Part shown: in pieces, positions 42,177 to 52,776 of the stretch
Layout of the letters: every line of letters starts with the position of its first letter
Numbering within the stretch: the first letter of the stretch is position 1
Assembly: GCA_977006965.1 (NCBI GenBank)
Contig: OZ345360.1
Coordinates: forward strand, 2,480,001 to 2,544,000
Source: Phymatolithon calcareum
Taxonomy: Eukaryota > Rhodophyta > Florideophyceae > Hapalidiales
DNA length: 64,000 nt
Reading direction: 5' to 3'
The notes under the pieces: model-generated
Told to the model about the DNA's origin: nothing
Seen by the model: only the letters and a program-made list of their open reading frames with translations
Databases searched by the model: none
Position numbers and translations under genes: made by a program

Positions 42177-42593
42177 ATGCTTCTTTTTATCTTGTTGGCT
42201 CTGGGCGGGCTCGGTACTTGTCTTATCGCTGGAGCCGCATCCATGTTTTTCCATCGTCGGGTGGCCGCCGCCCCCGATGCCGACCTTCATCTCCCGCACT
42301 ATTCTTCAATTGGAGAGTCTAACTCGGCGTCTCCGACCTCGCCTGTGGAGCCTTCGCAGGAAACCGTTGACCCTGTTTCTGTAATAACAACATCTGAGGC
42401 TCACATACCGGATGAGGACACACCGCAGCAACTGTGTGTGCGAAACCCCTGCTACTGTTCCTGCATAAATTGCCGTTGCCCGGACTTGAGCGACTTGGAA
42501 CTTGCGCAACGTATTCCGCTGCCTAAAAAATGCTCCCGGAAGGTGCCGAAAAAGAGGCCGCGTACTAGTGCCGTGGTTGGGGCACGCGTCTAA
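42177..42593 (+). CDS. Small single-pass membrane protein with Cys cluster, copy 2
   Basis: A 138-residue intronless ORF. The N terminus is a hydrophobic helix (LLFILLALGGLGTCLIAGAA) followed by HRR. The middle is Ser/Thr/Pro/acidic and low in complexity. Around residues 92-101 is a cysteine cluster (CYCSCINCRC), and the tail is basic with KVPKKRPRTSAVV near the end. It is the paralogue of 11615-12034; the helix, the cluster and the VPKKRPR tail are conserved while the linker is not. Topology suggests one membrane pass with the Cys cluster and basic tail on the same side. Function unknown. Confidence 0.7.
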   Translation: MLLFILLALGGLGTCLIAGAASMFFHRRVAAAPDADLHLPHYSSIGESNSASPTSPVEPSQETVDPVSVITTSEAHIPDEDTPQQLCVRNPCYCSCINCRCPDLSDLELAQRIPLPKKCSRKVPKKRPRTSAVVGARV

Positions 42594-42920
42594 ATGCTGT
42601 TCTTGTTCTTCACTGACTGCGTAGTGTTGCAATCATTGACCGTATACTTCTGTTGCTCCTTGATGGATTGAGTTGTTTTTGTGTACCAACGTGAAAGATT
42701 GTTTTTCCAACTTCCTTTTTAAAGGCATTGCATAAAGCACGCGACTGGAGTGTTGAGGGAACAATTCTCCTCCACATATGAGGACATTTGTTTAGACAAA
42801 ATGTGTTTAATGTTGCTAATTTTTTGTGACACAAATTATTAAAATGGGCCCGCACCTTGACAATGGTAGCAAACGATGCAAGAAGAAATTCCCATATTCT
42901 TCCTCTCCCGACAACACCAA
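42594..42920. other. Short spacer between convergent genes
   Basis: A 327-bp AT-rich gap holding the 3' ends of the small membrane protein gene and SBPase. Nothing else is seen. Confidence 0.5.
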
Positions 42921-44107
42921 TTACACAGCCACTTCCGCAAACTTGCACCCGACAAGCTGTTCAAATCGCTCCACCTCTCCAGCAGATCCGTAACACACCT
43001 GACTCTTGTCCTCAGTGCTCTTAATCACAATATCGAGCACGCTTCCCTCACCATTACTGCTCTTCCCACCAGCCTTCTCAATAACGTATCCGATAGGAAG
43101 CACCTCGTAAAGAACGCGAAGTTTCGCCTTAGCCTTCGGCGATGCAGGGTTACAGAAGACGCCCTTACCCTTGACGAGGATTTGGTTTACGTCGGGAACC
43201 ATACCGCCGGTATAGCGCAGCTGATACTTTTCGGCAAAGTAATGGTCGAGCAATTTCGCATATCCGGGGTTGTCCTGTGCGGCACGCATATTTCCAGGCG
43301 CAAACAATTTGCCCTCGTTCACAGTACTGAACACCGCCGTATGAATCCAGGATCCATGTTTGGCGGAGAAGTCGTCAATGAGCAGAAACTCGTGCGCTCC
43401 ATCAACACCATCAATCGCGAGTGTGATTGTGGTACGAGGACCGTAGATGGCAAGTCCTGCGCACACGACATCATGACCAGATTTTCCGACAAATTTGTCC
43501 CCCTGCCAGACTCCGAAGATTCTACGCGCACAAATACATACATACACGACGTGCGTTAGCACACGATTATGAACGAATAACGAATGGCGGTAGAAAATAC
43601 TTACGTGCCCACGCTAAAGTTGGTATCGATAATACTGGACCCATCAAGCGGGTCAAATGCGACCGCGTACTTCCCACCAGAGGTTATAGGTTTCTCAACG
43701 GGTACCTCCTCCGACGACGCCGTGGCCACCACACCTGACGCGGTCAAATTGTCGAAAATAACCTTATCGGCAAGCACATCAATGGCGAGCTGCTCATCTC
43801 CAAAATCATTAAAGCATGACATTTTGTCGCAAGACGCTGTGCGAATTTTGTACGCAATTTCCTTGCAAGCAGCGAAGATACCGCGTGTGCAAGAACCGAG
43901 GTCGCGGTCCACTCGTAACAGCCAGTCCTCCAGTGGTTCGCCGGTGGCAATCATTTTTGGCGTCCTCGTCACATGACGCGGTGCGGCAGCAGCTCGGCGC
44001 GCCGGACGGGACAAACGACCGGAAGTGTGCAATGGACGCGGGCTGTTGACGGCATTGCCCAGAAAGGCTCGCGTGTGCAATGCTGGAGCAGAGAGAAATG
44101 CAGTCAT
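42921..44107 (-). CDS. SBPase: Sedoheptulose-1,7-bisphosphatase, plastid
   Basis: Two exons on the minus strand: 44107-43605 and 43521-42921. The 83-nt intron (GTAAGT...GCGTAG) interrupts NFSVG-T-IFGVW. The 367-residue product has a transit peptide of about 50 residues rich in Arg, Ala and Pro. Next comes the FBPase-superfamily core: DFGDEQLAIDVLADK, SSEEVPVEKP, the metal-binding FDPLDGSSIIDTNFSVGT, GIYGPRTT-like IYGPRTTITLA, LRYTGGMVPDVNQILVK and PIGYVIEKAGG. The CFNDFGDEQ start and the YGPRTT and GGMVPDVNQI motifs match SBPase better than FBPase. It removes the C1 phosphate of sedoheptulose-1,7-bisphosphate in the Calvin cycle in the stroma. Confidence 0.93.
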
Positions 44108-44473
44108 CTTGACAATTTTGGGACGAATGCGGTACGGAAGCGTGCAGCCGTCAAAGATACGAGTGATTTACGCGGATGGATGGCATGGAAAGAGTTGTCA
44201 GGGTGCGCGAAGAGCTGAGATGAGATTCCTGTTGCTTCGCGAGGGAAGAGACGCGCACGTGGCAACGTGTGTGGTGCTCCACATGGGGACAGATGTGCCT
44301 GACCAATAGCGGAACAGTCAAGAAGTATCGGATTTGCTACCGCCAATCAGCATGCAAGCGGACGGAATCATATGCATCCAATTCATATACGCCATCGCCA
44401 CACATTTACCGCCGATCTCGCGCCCTCGTCCCAATGCTAGGCATGTCCTCAGACTGATCGGTGCAGCACTCGT
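44108..44473. other. Spacer upstream of SBPase
   Basis: A 366-bp gap between two minus-strand genes. It should contain the SBPase promoter, but no clear TATA box is evident. Confidence 0.45.
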
Positions 44474-45362
44474 TTAGAACTTTTTCACTCCGTTTATTTC
44501 CTCGCACTGTTGGCGAGCGCGAGAATAGTGCACAAGAAAGTCGCCATTGGGAATGAGTGGGAGCTCGTTAGCGCTCATGTTGTAGATGTAAGTTTGAGTG
44601 GGCACAAGCTGGCCAGAACCTGTCATCTTCACTGTCACCAACTGCATGACGAAAAATTCGCAATGGTTATTGTGAACACAGTAAGTTGGCAGCCAAGAGG
44701 ACCATTGATCCAGAAAAGTTTTCCGGTCAGTCAGGCACACTCAGTGTACAAATGTCGAGGGGAAGGAGAAGGAATGACGACACCTCAAATGATGCATAGC
44801 GTGCAAATGCATAAGTAATAGAGTGCGAGAAACCAATCCTTACCTCGCGACGATATTCGTACGGTGGATCGTAGTTTGATGATATACCCTCATACTCATC
44901 GAGCACAGTCCACTGTGCAGCGCCAGCGATCTCATACACCTCGCCGACGACAGTGCTTGTATCTGTCGCGGTCGGAATGATGCACGGATACCGTCCCAAA
45001 TTACGCATTTCGAAGCCTGGAAGGGTCGCGGCACCCAGTCTTTTCGCCGTCCGCAGGGTGTCCGGAGGCTCCATCGCTCCGCTTCCCACCGGCTTATATT
45101 CGGACAGCAACGTCCCGTAAACGAACAGCGTGGAACCTGTAGGACGTATCAAAGATACTTCAGTCAAAGATATCGCTGTTGCCGCTGCGTCCGATGTTGC
45201 TTCAGATTTACCTTCTGCCGCAGACATTCTGAATGGTGGAACCATAGCTGTACAGTACTGCACGGGTTCTGGACGCAGTGCGGGCGGAGAGTGCGATGTA
45301 GCTCCAAACAAGCTTTCATTTTTGCGCACGTATGTGGCGAAGGACACGGCAGGGCTGTTCAT
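44474..45362 (-). CDS. Gamma-glutamylcyclotransferase-like (AIG2/GGCT fold) protein
   Basis: Two exons on the minus strand: 45362-44844 and 44641-44474. The 202-nt intron (GTAAGG...CATGCAG) is phase 0. The 228-residue protein has an 80-residue N-terminal extension (possible targeting sequence or downstream start at a later ATG) and then the GGCT fold: STLFVYGTLLSEY, ATLPGFEMRNLGRYPCI, VVGEVYEIAGAAQWTVLDEYEG with the conserved catalytic Glu region, and PYEYRRE joined by splicing to LVTVKMTGSG...QTYIYN. Family members cyclise gamma-glutamyl amines or act on related amides; the substrate here is unknown. Confidence 0.82.
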
Positions 45363-45902
45363 GCGAAACGCCTCACCCGATTCGATCGAATGATATCATA
45401 GAATCTCCCATTCGTCAAAAAGAATACAACTGCAGCTGCAGTGGCCAATAAACGATTTTCATCTGTACGAAACAAAGTCTGACGTTTTTTACTCGCTGTG
45501 GCTTCCTTGGTATGATATTCTAGGCAACACGTGTCTCATAAGTGAACCAAAAATGGCTTCTGTGTACGCAGATGCCTCTCTCATCGCCAAGTGAGTCAAA
45601 ACGCAGAATGTGTAATGAACCCCCCAAAAGCACTATAGGGCGGAAAGTGTGTTTTTTTATAAAAAAACACACTTTCCGCCTGCCTTCGGCTCGAACTGTG
45701 GAAACCAAACGAAAAATCAATTCAACGCTCCACCACCTGCGCCCATCTCAACTCCCAACCACAACTCCCCACTGTCGAAGAACCACACCTGCGTTTTCCA
45801 CCGTGCGCCACCTGGCCGAGTCATTCCCGCTTACCGCGCCAACCCGCTCTGTCCGAGCAAACCTTCCCGCCGCACTCGGCGCGGCGCGCCTCCGCCGCCG
45901 CC
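45363..45902. promoter_or_regulatory. Divergent promoter region with perfect 42-bp palindrome
   Basis: It lies between the GGCT-like gene (minus) and the VHS gene (plus). The palindrome at 45639-45680 sits inside. From about 45720 to the VHS ATG the plus strand is C-rich, as in a 5' UTR. Confidence 0.5.
45639..45680. repeat. Perfect 42-bp palindrome
   Basis: The 21-nt halves are exact complements with no spacer. The half starts GGCGGAAAGTGTG followed by seven Ts and A. It is 223 bp upstream of the VHS start codon. Confidence 0.95.
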
Positions 45903-47450
45903 ATGTCCAGCATTCTGAGCTGGACCAAACGTCGAAACTCACGTTTTAGCGAAGCCATACAGTCATCCGGAGTTGACGGTGACTCCGACCATAAGATAAA
46001 GATAGCGGAGAAGGTCATCCAAGCAACGTCTCCGGACCTCGACAAACCATCCGCAACACAACTCGCCGAGATCGTCAGGCATATTTCGTCGCGAGAAACG
46101 GCCGAGACGGGTCACGCCGTTCGCGCGCTCAAACACCGTCTTGAAGACGTACGCCCTCGCGTCGTTCTCAACACCCTAACTGTTGCCGACCACATATTGC
46201 GCAACCTTGTTGATAGTCGTACCGCCACCGTCAACTTTCGCAGTTATCTCGAATCTCTGCTTCTGCCGCATATACTTCTTCTTGCGAAAGGACAATCCCC
46301 CACCGATGATGGCCCCACGCCGAAACCTATCGTGCGCAATGCCGCTTTGCGCACCCTAGAGGGTTGGGCGAGTCCGTCCTTTTTGCATGGAGCGCTGTTG
46401 AAAAAGAGAGTTTATGCGGAGGCGTATCGCGACGCATCATTACATACGCCGTCCCCTCCCGCACCTTCTGCTTCCGCCTCACCAAGCAACGATGCAATTA
46501 CCCCAAAACGTCGCACATCCATTTCAAACGGCACTAGCAGTCGTATGCATTCCCTGCTGCGTGCGAGCACGCCAAACGCTGTCGCCACAGCCGCCGTTGA
46601 CCCTGTTGCATCGGGCAATTTGACTGCACCGAAGGACGATGGTGCGTTTGTAAAGTTTTACAGACAACGTCTCGTATCCTTCGACACTTTGCATGTCGTG
46701 AACAAAGTTCCTCTAACCGACAAGCGCATCAAGGGTCTTCGCGCATTTATCGAAGGTCACTTCGAACGGTTACGTGAACTTGCGGAAAGGTCTGGAAATG
46801 CTGATCATCGAACGTATTCCGGTCTCGTGCAATACGCGCAGTCGAAATTACGCACATTTCCAGATTACAAACCGCCCAACGGTAGTAGTACATCCACTAC
46901 GTCCGCGCCTGCCCCACCCCCGTATCCCCCACCTCCGGTCAAACGGCCCGGTCGTCGTCCGTCGTGCGACTCCATCAGCGGACTTAATACCCTTGTTCAT
47001 CAGACCTCTCCGCAACAGCTTCCGCCGTCTCATCCGACGCCGCAACAATCTGTGCCGCCGCATTCAACACCGCTGCGCACTTCAGGGCCGCAGAGACGGA
47101 TGCTGATGTCTCTCGCAGCGACTTTAGCATCGCCTTCACCACATCCACATATGCCGCAACCGCATTGGGCAGAACCGCATTTTGCAAATCTTCCTGTAGA
47201 TCTTGTTAGCGTTCCTGGACGACCACAAGCTGATGCTTCATCCGGACGGTTGCCTTCCATCCCTCAACCGCCTCCCTCGCATCAGGGAATACCACCACCG
47301 CATCCGACGCAGCAGACGCAGCCGATGCATTATCAAATGCCGAGGCCACAGCCGGGAATGTATGTAAGACCGCCGCATGTAATGCCGGCACAGCATCCGC
47401 ACGCCCATCCTTATCAGTATGCGCAGTACCCTAGTAGCAGCCTTATGTAA
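45903..47450 (+). CDS. VHS-domain protein
   Basis: A 515-residue intronless protein. Residues about 25-170 fit a VHS/ENTH-like superhelix: IKIAEKVIQATSPDLDKPSA, LAEIVRHISS, AVRALKHRLEDVRPRVVLNT and NAALRTLEGWA. VHS domains occur at the N terminus of TOM1, GGA, Hrs and STAM proteins, which recognise ubiquitinated or sorted cargo on endosomes and the trans-Golgi. The middle holds another helical part (RQRLVSFDTLHVVNK...GLRAFIEGHFERLRELAER), perhaps GAT-like. The last 190 residues are Pro/His/Gln-rich and disordered. No clathrin box is evident. The ATG is in good context (GCCGCCATGTC). Confidence 0.75.
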   Translation: MSSILSWTKRRNSRFSEAIQSSGVDGDSDHKIKIAEKVIQATSPDLDKPSATQLAEIVRHISSRETAETGHAVRALKHRLEDVRPRVVLNTLTVADHILRNLVDSRTATVNFRSYLESLLLPHILLLAKGQSPTDDGPTPKPIVRNAALRTLEGWASPSFLHGALLKKRVYAEAYRDASLHTPSPPAPSASASPSNDAITPKRRTSISNGTSSRMHSLLRASTPNAVATAAVDPVASGNLTAPKDDGAFVKFYRQRLVSFDTLHVVNKVPLTDKRIKGLRAFIEGHFERLRELAERSGNADHRTYSGLVQYAQSKLRTFPDYKPPNGSSTSTTSAPAPPPYPPPPVKRPGRRPSCDSISGLNTLVHQTSPQQLPPSHPTPQQSVPPHSTPLRTSGPQRRMLMSLAATLASPSPHPHMPQPHWAEPHFANLPVDLVSVPGRPQADASSGRLPSIPQPPPSHQGIPPPHPTQQTQPMHYQMPRPQPGMYVRPPHVMPAQHPHAHPYQYAQYPSSSLM

Positions 47451-49651
47451 AGTTGTACACTTTTTTCTTTTTGGAAGGTGTGACGCTTGGGATAAACGCG
47501 ATAGATGCGGGCACGTGGTTTTGGTTGCAGATGCACGTTCACCTTATCGGGGTCGAAACTTTGTGATTGGTGTGAGTTGGTCTGGGTTGCTTCTTACCTT
47601 CGTTAACGGTTGTTTTCCTTCTCTTCGGTGTTGCACTAGGACTGTTGCAACGGCGACCATTTTCGTTTCTGCCAGGGGGCTTAATGGTCGTGAGCACGTT
47701 TGAAATTTTTGAATGTTGTTGCCATTGTTGTGGCTAATTCCTTTTGCAGTCACCGCGATGCGCAGCTATTACTCAGCTCAGGGAGAAGAGAATGCATTTC
47801 CTGAAGAGGTGTCCTGTCTTTCTTGGATGAAGCTTCCTCGTTGATCAAATGATCAAGAGCTCATGACAAACACAAGTGCTGTGCTATGGTGCAGCAAAAA
47901 GTTTGCGAAAAAGTTGCGATGAAATGCAAATGCTGTGCTTGCGCGTCTGGTACAGTATAATGTGTCAAAAAGTTGAGAATGTTGAGGTACTGCCTAGTAA
48001 CCTTGGTGAGCGTTTACAGTTTGCTACGAACACGGGCCTGTGGCGATATTTCATGTGCAGTAGTGCTGGAAGAGATGCTGTCAAGACAGGTCATGCAGCA
48101 CAGTTGTGGGGTCGCAATTGTTGAGCCTGAACGGACGGTGCGCACAGGAACGGTCGTAGGTTTAAGCTTTGGAAAGGCAACATTTTACAAGCATTCGTTG
48201 GAATAGAACACTGGTCACGTCGCCTAGATTTCAAAAAGCACTTCTATATATCCCAGGCGACCTAACGTTACTGCTCTGCCACACTAAAATTTCTGCATAG
48301 GATAGCCACGGCGCGGGAAGTTGAGTGCCAGCTCTGAACCAGTGGGTATAAGGTAACAGCAGGGGGAAGAGCTGCGCCTTTTTAAAGGAGGAATTGACGA
48401 AGTGGATGGCATGTCTTTCTACGCTATATTACACAAAGAAAAACTCTTACCTGATACGAAAGGTCGCACATGTAGACTCGCAAACAAACGTCCTGTGGCA
48501 AGTGGAGACACATTATGCATCTCTTCGTGAAGTGCCAGCCAATGAGATACAATAAAGAGTATCGCCTCTTTGGAGTACTGAGGAACCTTTGACCAGGCAC
48601 TTAAACATACCCAGGCGTAGCAGACTAAAGGTGTTCGATCAAGATTCATGCCGATTGGAGGAGGCCGACTTGAAGGTCAAAGTGATGAGGAGCAGCCCGT
48701 GAGAGCACCGCTCCGCTCTCCGACAGAGAAGTATACCGCTTCGAGGTAGTATCGTTAACATCGGATTTCACCTTGCCGTAGTGTGCCGCGCTGATCGATC
48801 AGCTGGGAGAGAAGAAGGTATGAAAAGCAGATCGATCTACCGTGCATGCTCAGGTCTGTCCCCGGTTCATCTTTCGGGAAGGCGACTGCAGTTGTACTGC
48901 AGATCATGGAAGCAGACGGAGCGGTAGCTCCGAGGAGTTTGAGCTGTTCGACAGGAGCTCTGAAACCCCGCGACAATCAAAAAAGCGCAAAGCGAGAGGA
49001 AGATTCCAGAAGAAGAGACAATAATTTTTTACAGTCGTCAGACATGCGTGACAAAAGAACTGAGAGCGGGAGTTGAGCGATATTTCATTTCTCTTCCTGA
49101 GGCAGTTCCGTCCGAAAAAAACCTGCACCACAGTACAGTAACCTTAGCAGGTCGTTGTCATTAGAAGACTGAGCGTGCCATGGCAAGCATCAAAGCTCTC
49201 GAGAATGATATGCTCATGATAACATGTCTGAGCATTTTGAGACAACTGTCTACGTGCAAATTTTATTTTCAAAAATTATGAATAGGCACGAACATCCTCA
49301 GGAATAGTATTGGTTCACTGGAAAAATCTAGTTTTTCCAAATCCACATCCTCTGCGACCTTCGCGAATATCCTCATCTCCTGGGCAGTACCGTATTTTCG
49401 AAAAAACATTGCGGATTTTTCAAATGCTTTGGGAAGCACCACACGCATGAGAGCTAGACCATGTCAATCCGTCGCGGAATCACGGCGGTCGGCTTGAAAC
49501 CTCTGATCCAGTCGCGGAACGTGTCGTTTTCGCCGGTATAAGAAGCGGTCCTGGCCTCATTCCAACCGTTGCCCTGGCAAGCAAAGCACAGCAATCGAAT
49601 CATCGAACCTATCACATTTCCAAAGAGGCTTAGAATCGACCAGCAGTGAAG
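47451..49651. other. Spacer with duplicated VOC promoter block
   Basis: Nothing is recognised in 47451-49300. From about 49300 on, the DNA aligns with the region upstream of VOC copy 1, with the TATAAG word at 49537-49542. A small palindrome (TGGAAAAA/TTTTTCCA) lies near 49319-49339. Confidence 0.5.
49537..49542 (+). promoter_or_regulatory. Putative TATA box of VOC gene copy 2
   Basis: TATAAG lies 115 bp before the ATG, at the same spacing as in copy 1 and within a conserved block. Confidence 0.55.
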
Positions 49652-50149
49652 ATGTCCGAGCCATCCACTGACAACTCGCCGTCGCCCACCCAGCCCGCCT
49701 ACTTTGGCATGGTCGTCGTCCCCGAGGGCAAGGGCATCGAGGCGGTCGAGTATTACAAGAAGGCATTGAAGGCCAAGGAAGAGGCTTTGCACAAGAACAA
49801 GGACGGTACTCTCATGCACGGCTTCATGCGCTCTGCCTTCGGGTTTCCGTTGGGCATCGATGAAGCCACACCCAAGGAATGCAACGTGAACCCTGCCGTG
49901 GAAGATATGCCGAAACGCGGTTCAGCCATGTACTTGCACATCAATGTCAGCGAGCCGCACACCGCGGACGACGCTGTGGAGACCATGAGGGCCGCCGGTG
50001 CACACGTCACGCACGAGCCGCACGACTTGTTTTATGGTCACCGAGTTGGCAGACTCGTTGATAAATTCGGAGTGGCGTGGAGTTTTTCTAGCAAGATCGA
50101 AAATTTCGACATGGCAAATTGCATCTTGCCGGAAAAGTGGGGCCACTGA
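49652..50149 (+). CDS. VOC-superfamily (PhnB/glyoxalase-like) protein, copy 2
   Basis: A 165-residue intronless paralogue of 13986-14480, one codon longer because of an inserted Ala in NVNPAVEDMPKRG. It keeps the whole VOC frame: AYFGMVVVPEGKGIEAVEYY, HGFMRSAFGFPLGID, AGAHVTHEPHDLFYGHRVGR and VDKFGVAWSFSSKI. Differences are mostly synonymous or conservative, with more change in the first 15 and last 20 residues, so both copies look to be under constraint. Enzymatic role unknown. The frame opens with GTG at 49646 but the ATG at 49652 is used. Confidence 0.85.
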   Translation: MSEPSTDNSPSPTQPAYFGMVVVPEGKGIEAVEYYKKALKAKEEALHKNKDGTLMHGFMRSAFGFPLGIDEATPKECNVNPAVEDMPKRGSAMYLHINVSEPHTADDAVETMRAAGAHVTHEPHDLFYGHRVGRLVDKFGVAWSFSSKIENFDMANCILPEKWGH

Positions 50150-52776
50150 GCTGGCGAATGGATTCTAGCATGGCGTCGGAGTTCATGGCCTTTATCTCAA
50201 TGTCTTGAAAGCCAAGGAAGTAGATGCTTGGGCCTTCTCCCGTCTATCGCCTGTTCCAAAAAAGCTTTGCAAAATGGGAGGTGAATGAGGTAAACGAAAT
50301 GGACGGCAGAATGATCCGTAGGAGGTGAACAACAATGCCCTGAAGGATGTTCCGACTGAGGAACTGGCTTGAAACACAGTTTATTGTATTAGTGCAGCTT
50401 GGAGAAACACATATGCACTCGAAGCAGAGTGGTCAATCATCAGGCCGTCTTTTTACGAGCAGAACCTCTCACCATTCCGACACTACACCGAGAGAGGCCC
50501 ATATCGCACAGACGGGGAGAGGTCATCTTACATCAACTGATTGGCGACTCTACCCCATGGTGGCCGTCTTTAGGCATGGATTCAAGAAGGATACAATGGC
50601 GTACGACCCAGTGTGCAAGCCTGTAATTCTGGCCGCAAAGAAACTGCCGAGCACCTGATTTTGAGGTGTAGTAGACGCTCCGTCTTCAGACGTACGTTTA
50701 ATGGTGGAGTGGGTACAAAAGCTGTAGACGAGCTATGCTGCGAGAGACCCGTAGCCACCTTCAAATTCCTGAACAATGAGAAGCTGTTGCAGAACAGCTT
50801 TATGCCATCACCTTCAGTGTGAGCGTATTTTCCGCAATAAAGAAAGAACGAAACACACATCCTTTGCAATGGACACGGAGCAGTACTTTGCTGTCGCATA
50901 GGTTCTGATAAAATAGTGGACACCTAAGGTGTATTAGCTGAAAGCAGTGCTGCTTCTGAAGTGCCGTGGGAGCTTTAAATTTCCCAAACAGCAGGAGGGC
51001 CCCATCCCCATGCCGAGCTTGAAAACCTTGGTGTGCCTTATCGAATCATTTTCTCTGCGTATGTAGCCGGATTGTGGAGTCCGAAATGAACCGGTCCTGA
51101 CCTCTGTTTCATCGAACAGTTGCACCTTTGCCAAGGACGAGGATCTCTGTCATGTTGCCTTGTTCTCTGAGTTTGCCGTTTTCTCCCGAACCTGGCACAG
51201 TACGCCCATACTCTCCCATTTCGAGTGTGCGAAAAGAAATATATTGCCAAGGCAACTTCGCTCACATTCAACTCTCGATGCTCGTGTAAATTACAAAGTT
51301 GTCCCTTCACGGCCGTCCTGAGTAGATCTACCCATGCTAGCACCACTTCTCGTCAGCAATGTAATGTAACCGACATGCATGCACCAAAAGTAGAAAGCCC
51401 TCGTTTGGAGATATTGGACATTGTACTTCGCCGTCTCTCGACTGTCGTCTCTACAATGGAGAGGCATCATAGGTGCACTAGCATGTTCGACATTCTCGCG
51501 AATCACCGTAGATTCCCAAGATATTGCAGGGCGACCGTCGATAGCGCATGCGCTGCATTCGTCATCGAGCTATATATGCTCCTACATGACAATTTTGAAG
51601 CGATGCTGTGCTAAATGATAACCAGAATCAACGTCGGGAGGTGAACCTCCGGGAATTGTGCATAGACTAAGGCGTACAAAGCTGTGCGTTACCGCGCTAC
51701 TCCTGCCAGCTAATTGAAAATATGCTTCGTCTCTAACTTGCGCTCGTCTCTAGACGGTTTTACCCTAAGTAAACGTAGCGATTCTTCGATCCGTGACTTC
51801 TAGTGTACAGTGTCGTCAACGTTCTTTACTTGTACCAATAATATCTCTATGCGGTCCGTCGAGGAAATAATGCCCTGCTCGACACACAGCATTACTTGGT
51901 CGTGAAATAGGCAGTCGACCTTGAAAAGGTCTGAAATAGCAACGGATAGGTGCTCTGAAATTTTTTCTCCTGGTTCAGCGGCGCTGCTAAGAATACAAGG
52001 GGATTTCAAACAGGACACTAGTTCCATTCCAAAATGAGCCGAGTTCTTCCAAAAGCCATATTGTGGGTTTTAACGTGCCCTGATTTCTACTTTGGGAAAA
52101 GAAGCCCACTCTCAGCACTCCGTGCTTTTCTGATGTCTGCGACACCCATCACAGCGAAACGTCGATGACCATCGACAACTTTTCTGAGATCAGATCCAGT
52201 TTGATACTCTGCATAAGCCAGCAGCAGTGCTGATGGCATCACGTCTTGAATAAGGGATTTGATATACCTCGTTGATGTCGCACTAATCAAAACACGAGTT
52301 TTTCAAAACAGGAAACTCGTGTTGGAGGAAGTTCTTGATAAAAGGATGACGAATGCAGACTTACCAGATATGTATCAAACCGGGGATATTCAACACAAGG
52401 CTTAATAATAAATCCATAATCTATGAGCACTCAATTTCATACCCCAGTACCTCCGAGGATAAACCAATTTCTAGGATCCAATTATCGAAGAGTACCCGTA
52501 CTGTTGCCGTATTCGAGGAGTCTTTTGATATGTTTCGATGTCGGATAAAACGATAGCCTTTCCTTTTCGATTTTTGTTCTCAGCCGCGAACCCTAATTGT
52601 TGCTAGTGCCATACACACTGCAACGACCCCTGTGGTGCGCTGGCTTTCGCTCATCATTGAACCGGAAAACTTCCACGTCGCCAAGTTTCACCTCCCGTGC
52701 ACGCCGCGCCCCAATCGCAGCGTGCCGCCCGCAGTGTGTCCATTCCCTTCGTCGCGCATAAGGCTCGCTCTCCGAA
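50150..52776. other. Spacer with LINE fragment; otherwise nothing recognised
   Basis: After the LINE piece (50430-50860), minus-strand frames at 51800-52027 and 52087-52290 are separated by frame changes and might be a decayed gene, but no family is evident. A perfect 11-bp inverted repeat (52291-52301 with 52313-52323) lies near 52300. Confidence 0.45.
50430..50860 (+). mobile_element. 3' end of a non-LTR retrotransposon (family A), copy 2
   Basis: Bases 50613-50822 read CNSGRKETAEHLILRCSRRS through KFLNNEKLLQNSFMPSPSV and stop. Upstream, with a frameshift, the sequence matches copy 3 (shared nucleotide words such as GAGGTCATCTTAC and TACGACCC). The truncated element has no detected target-site repeat. 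Confidence 0.7.

Noticed and set aside
52291-52323. Perfect 11-bp inverted repeat with 11-nt loop
   Set aside because: Too short to distinguish from chance in a 64-kb window, and it lacks a T-run or gene end that would suggest a terminator.
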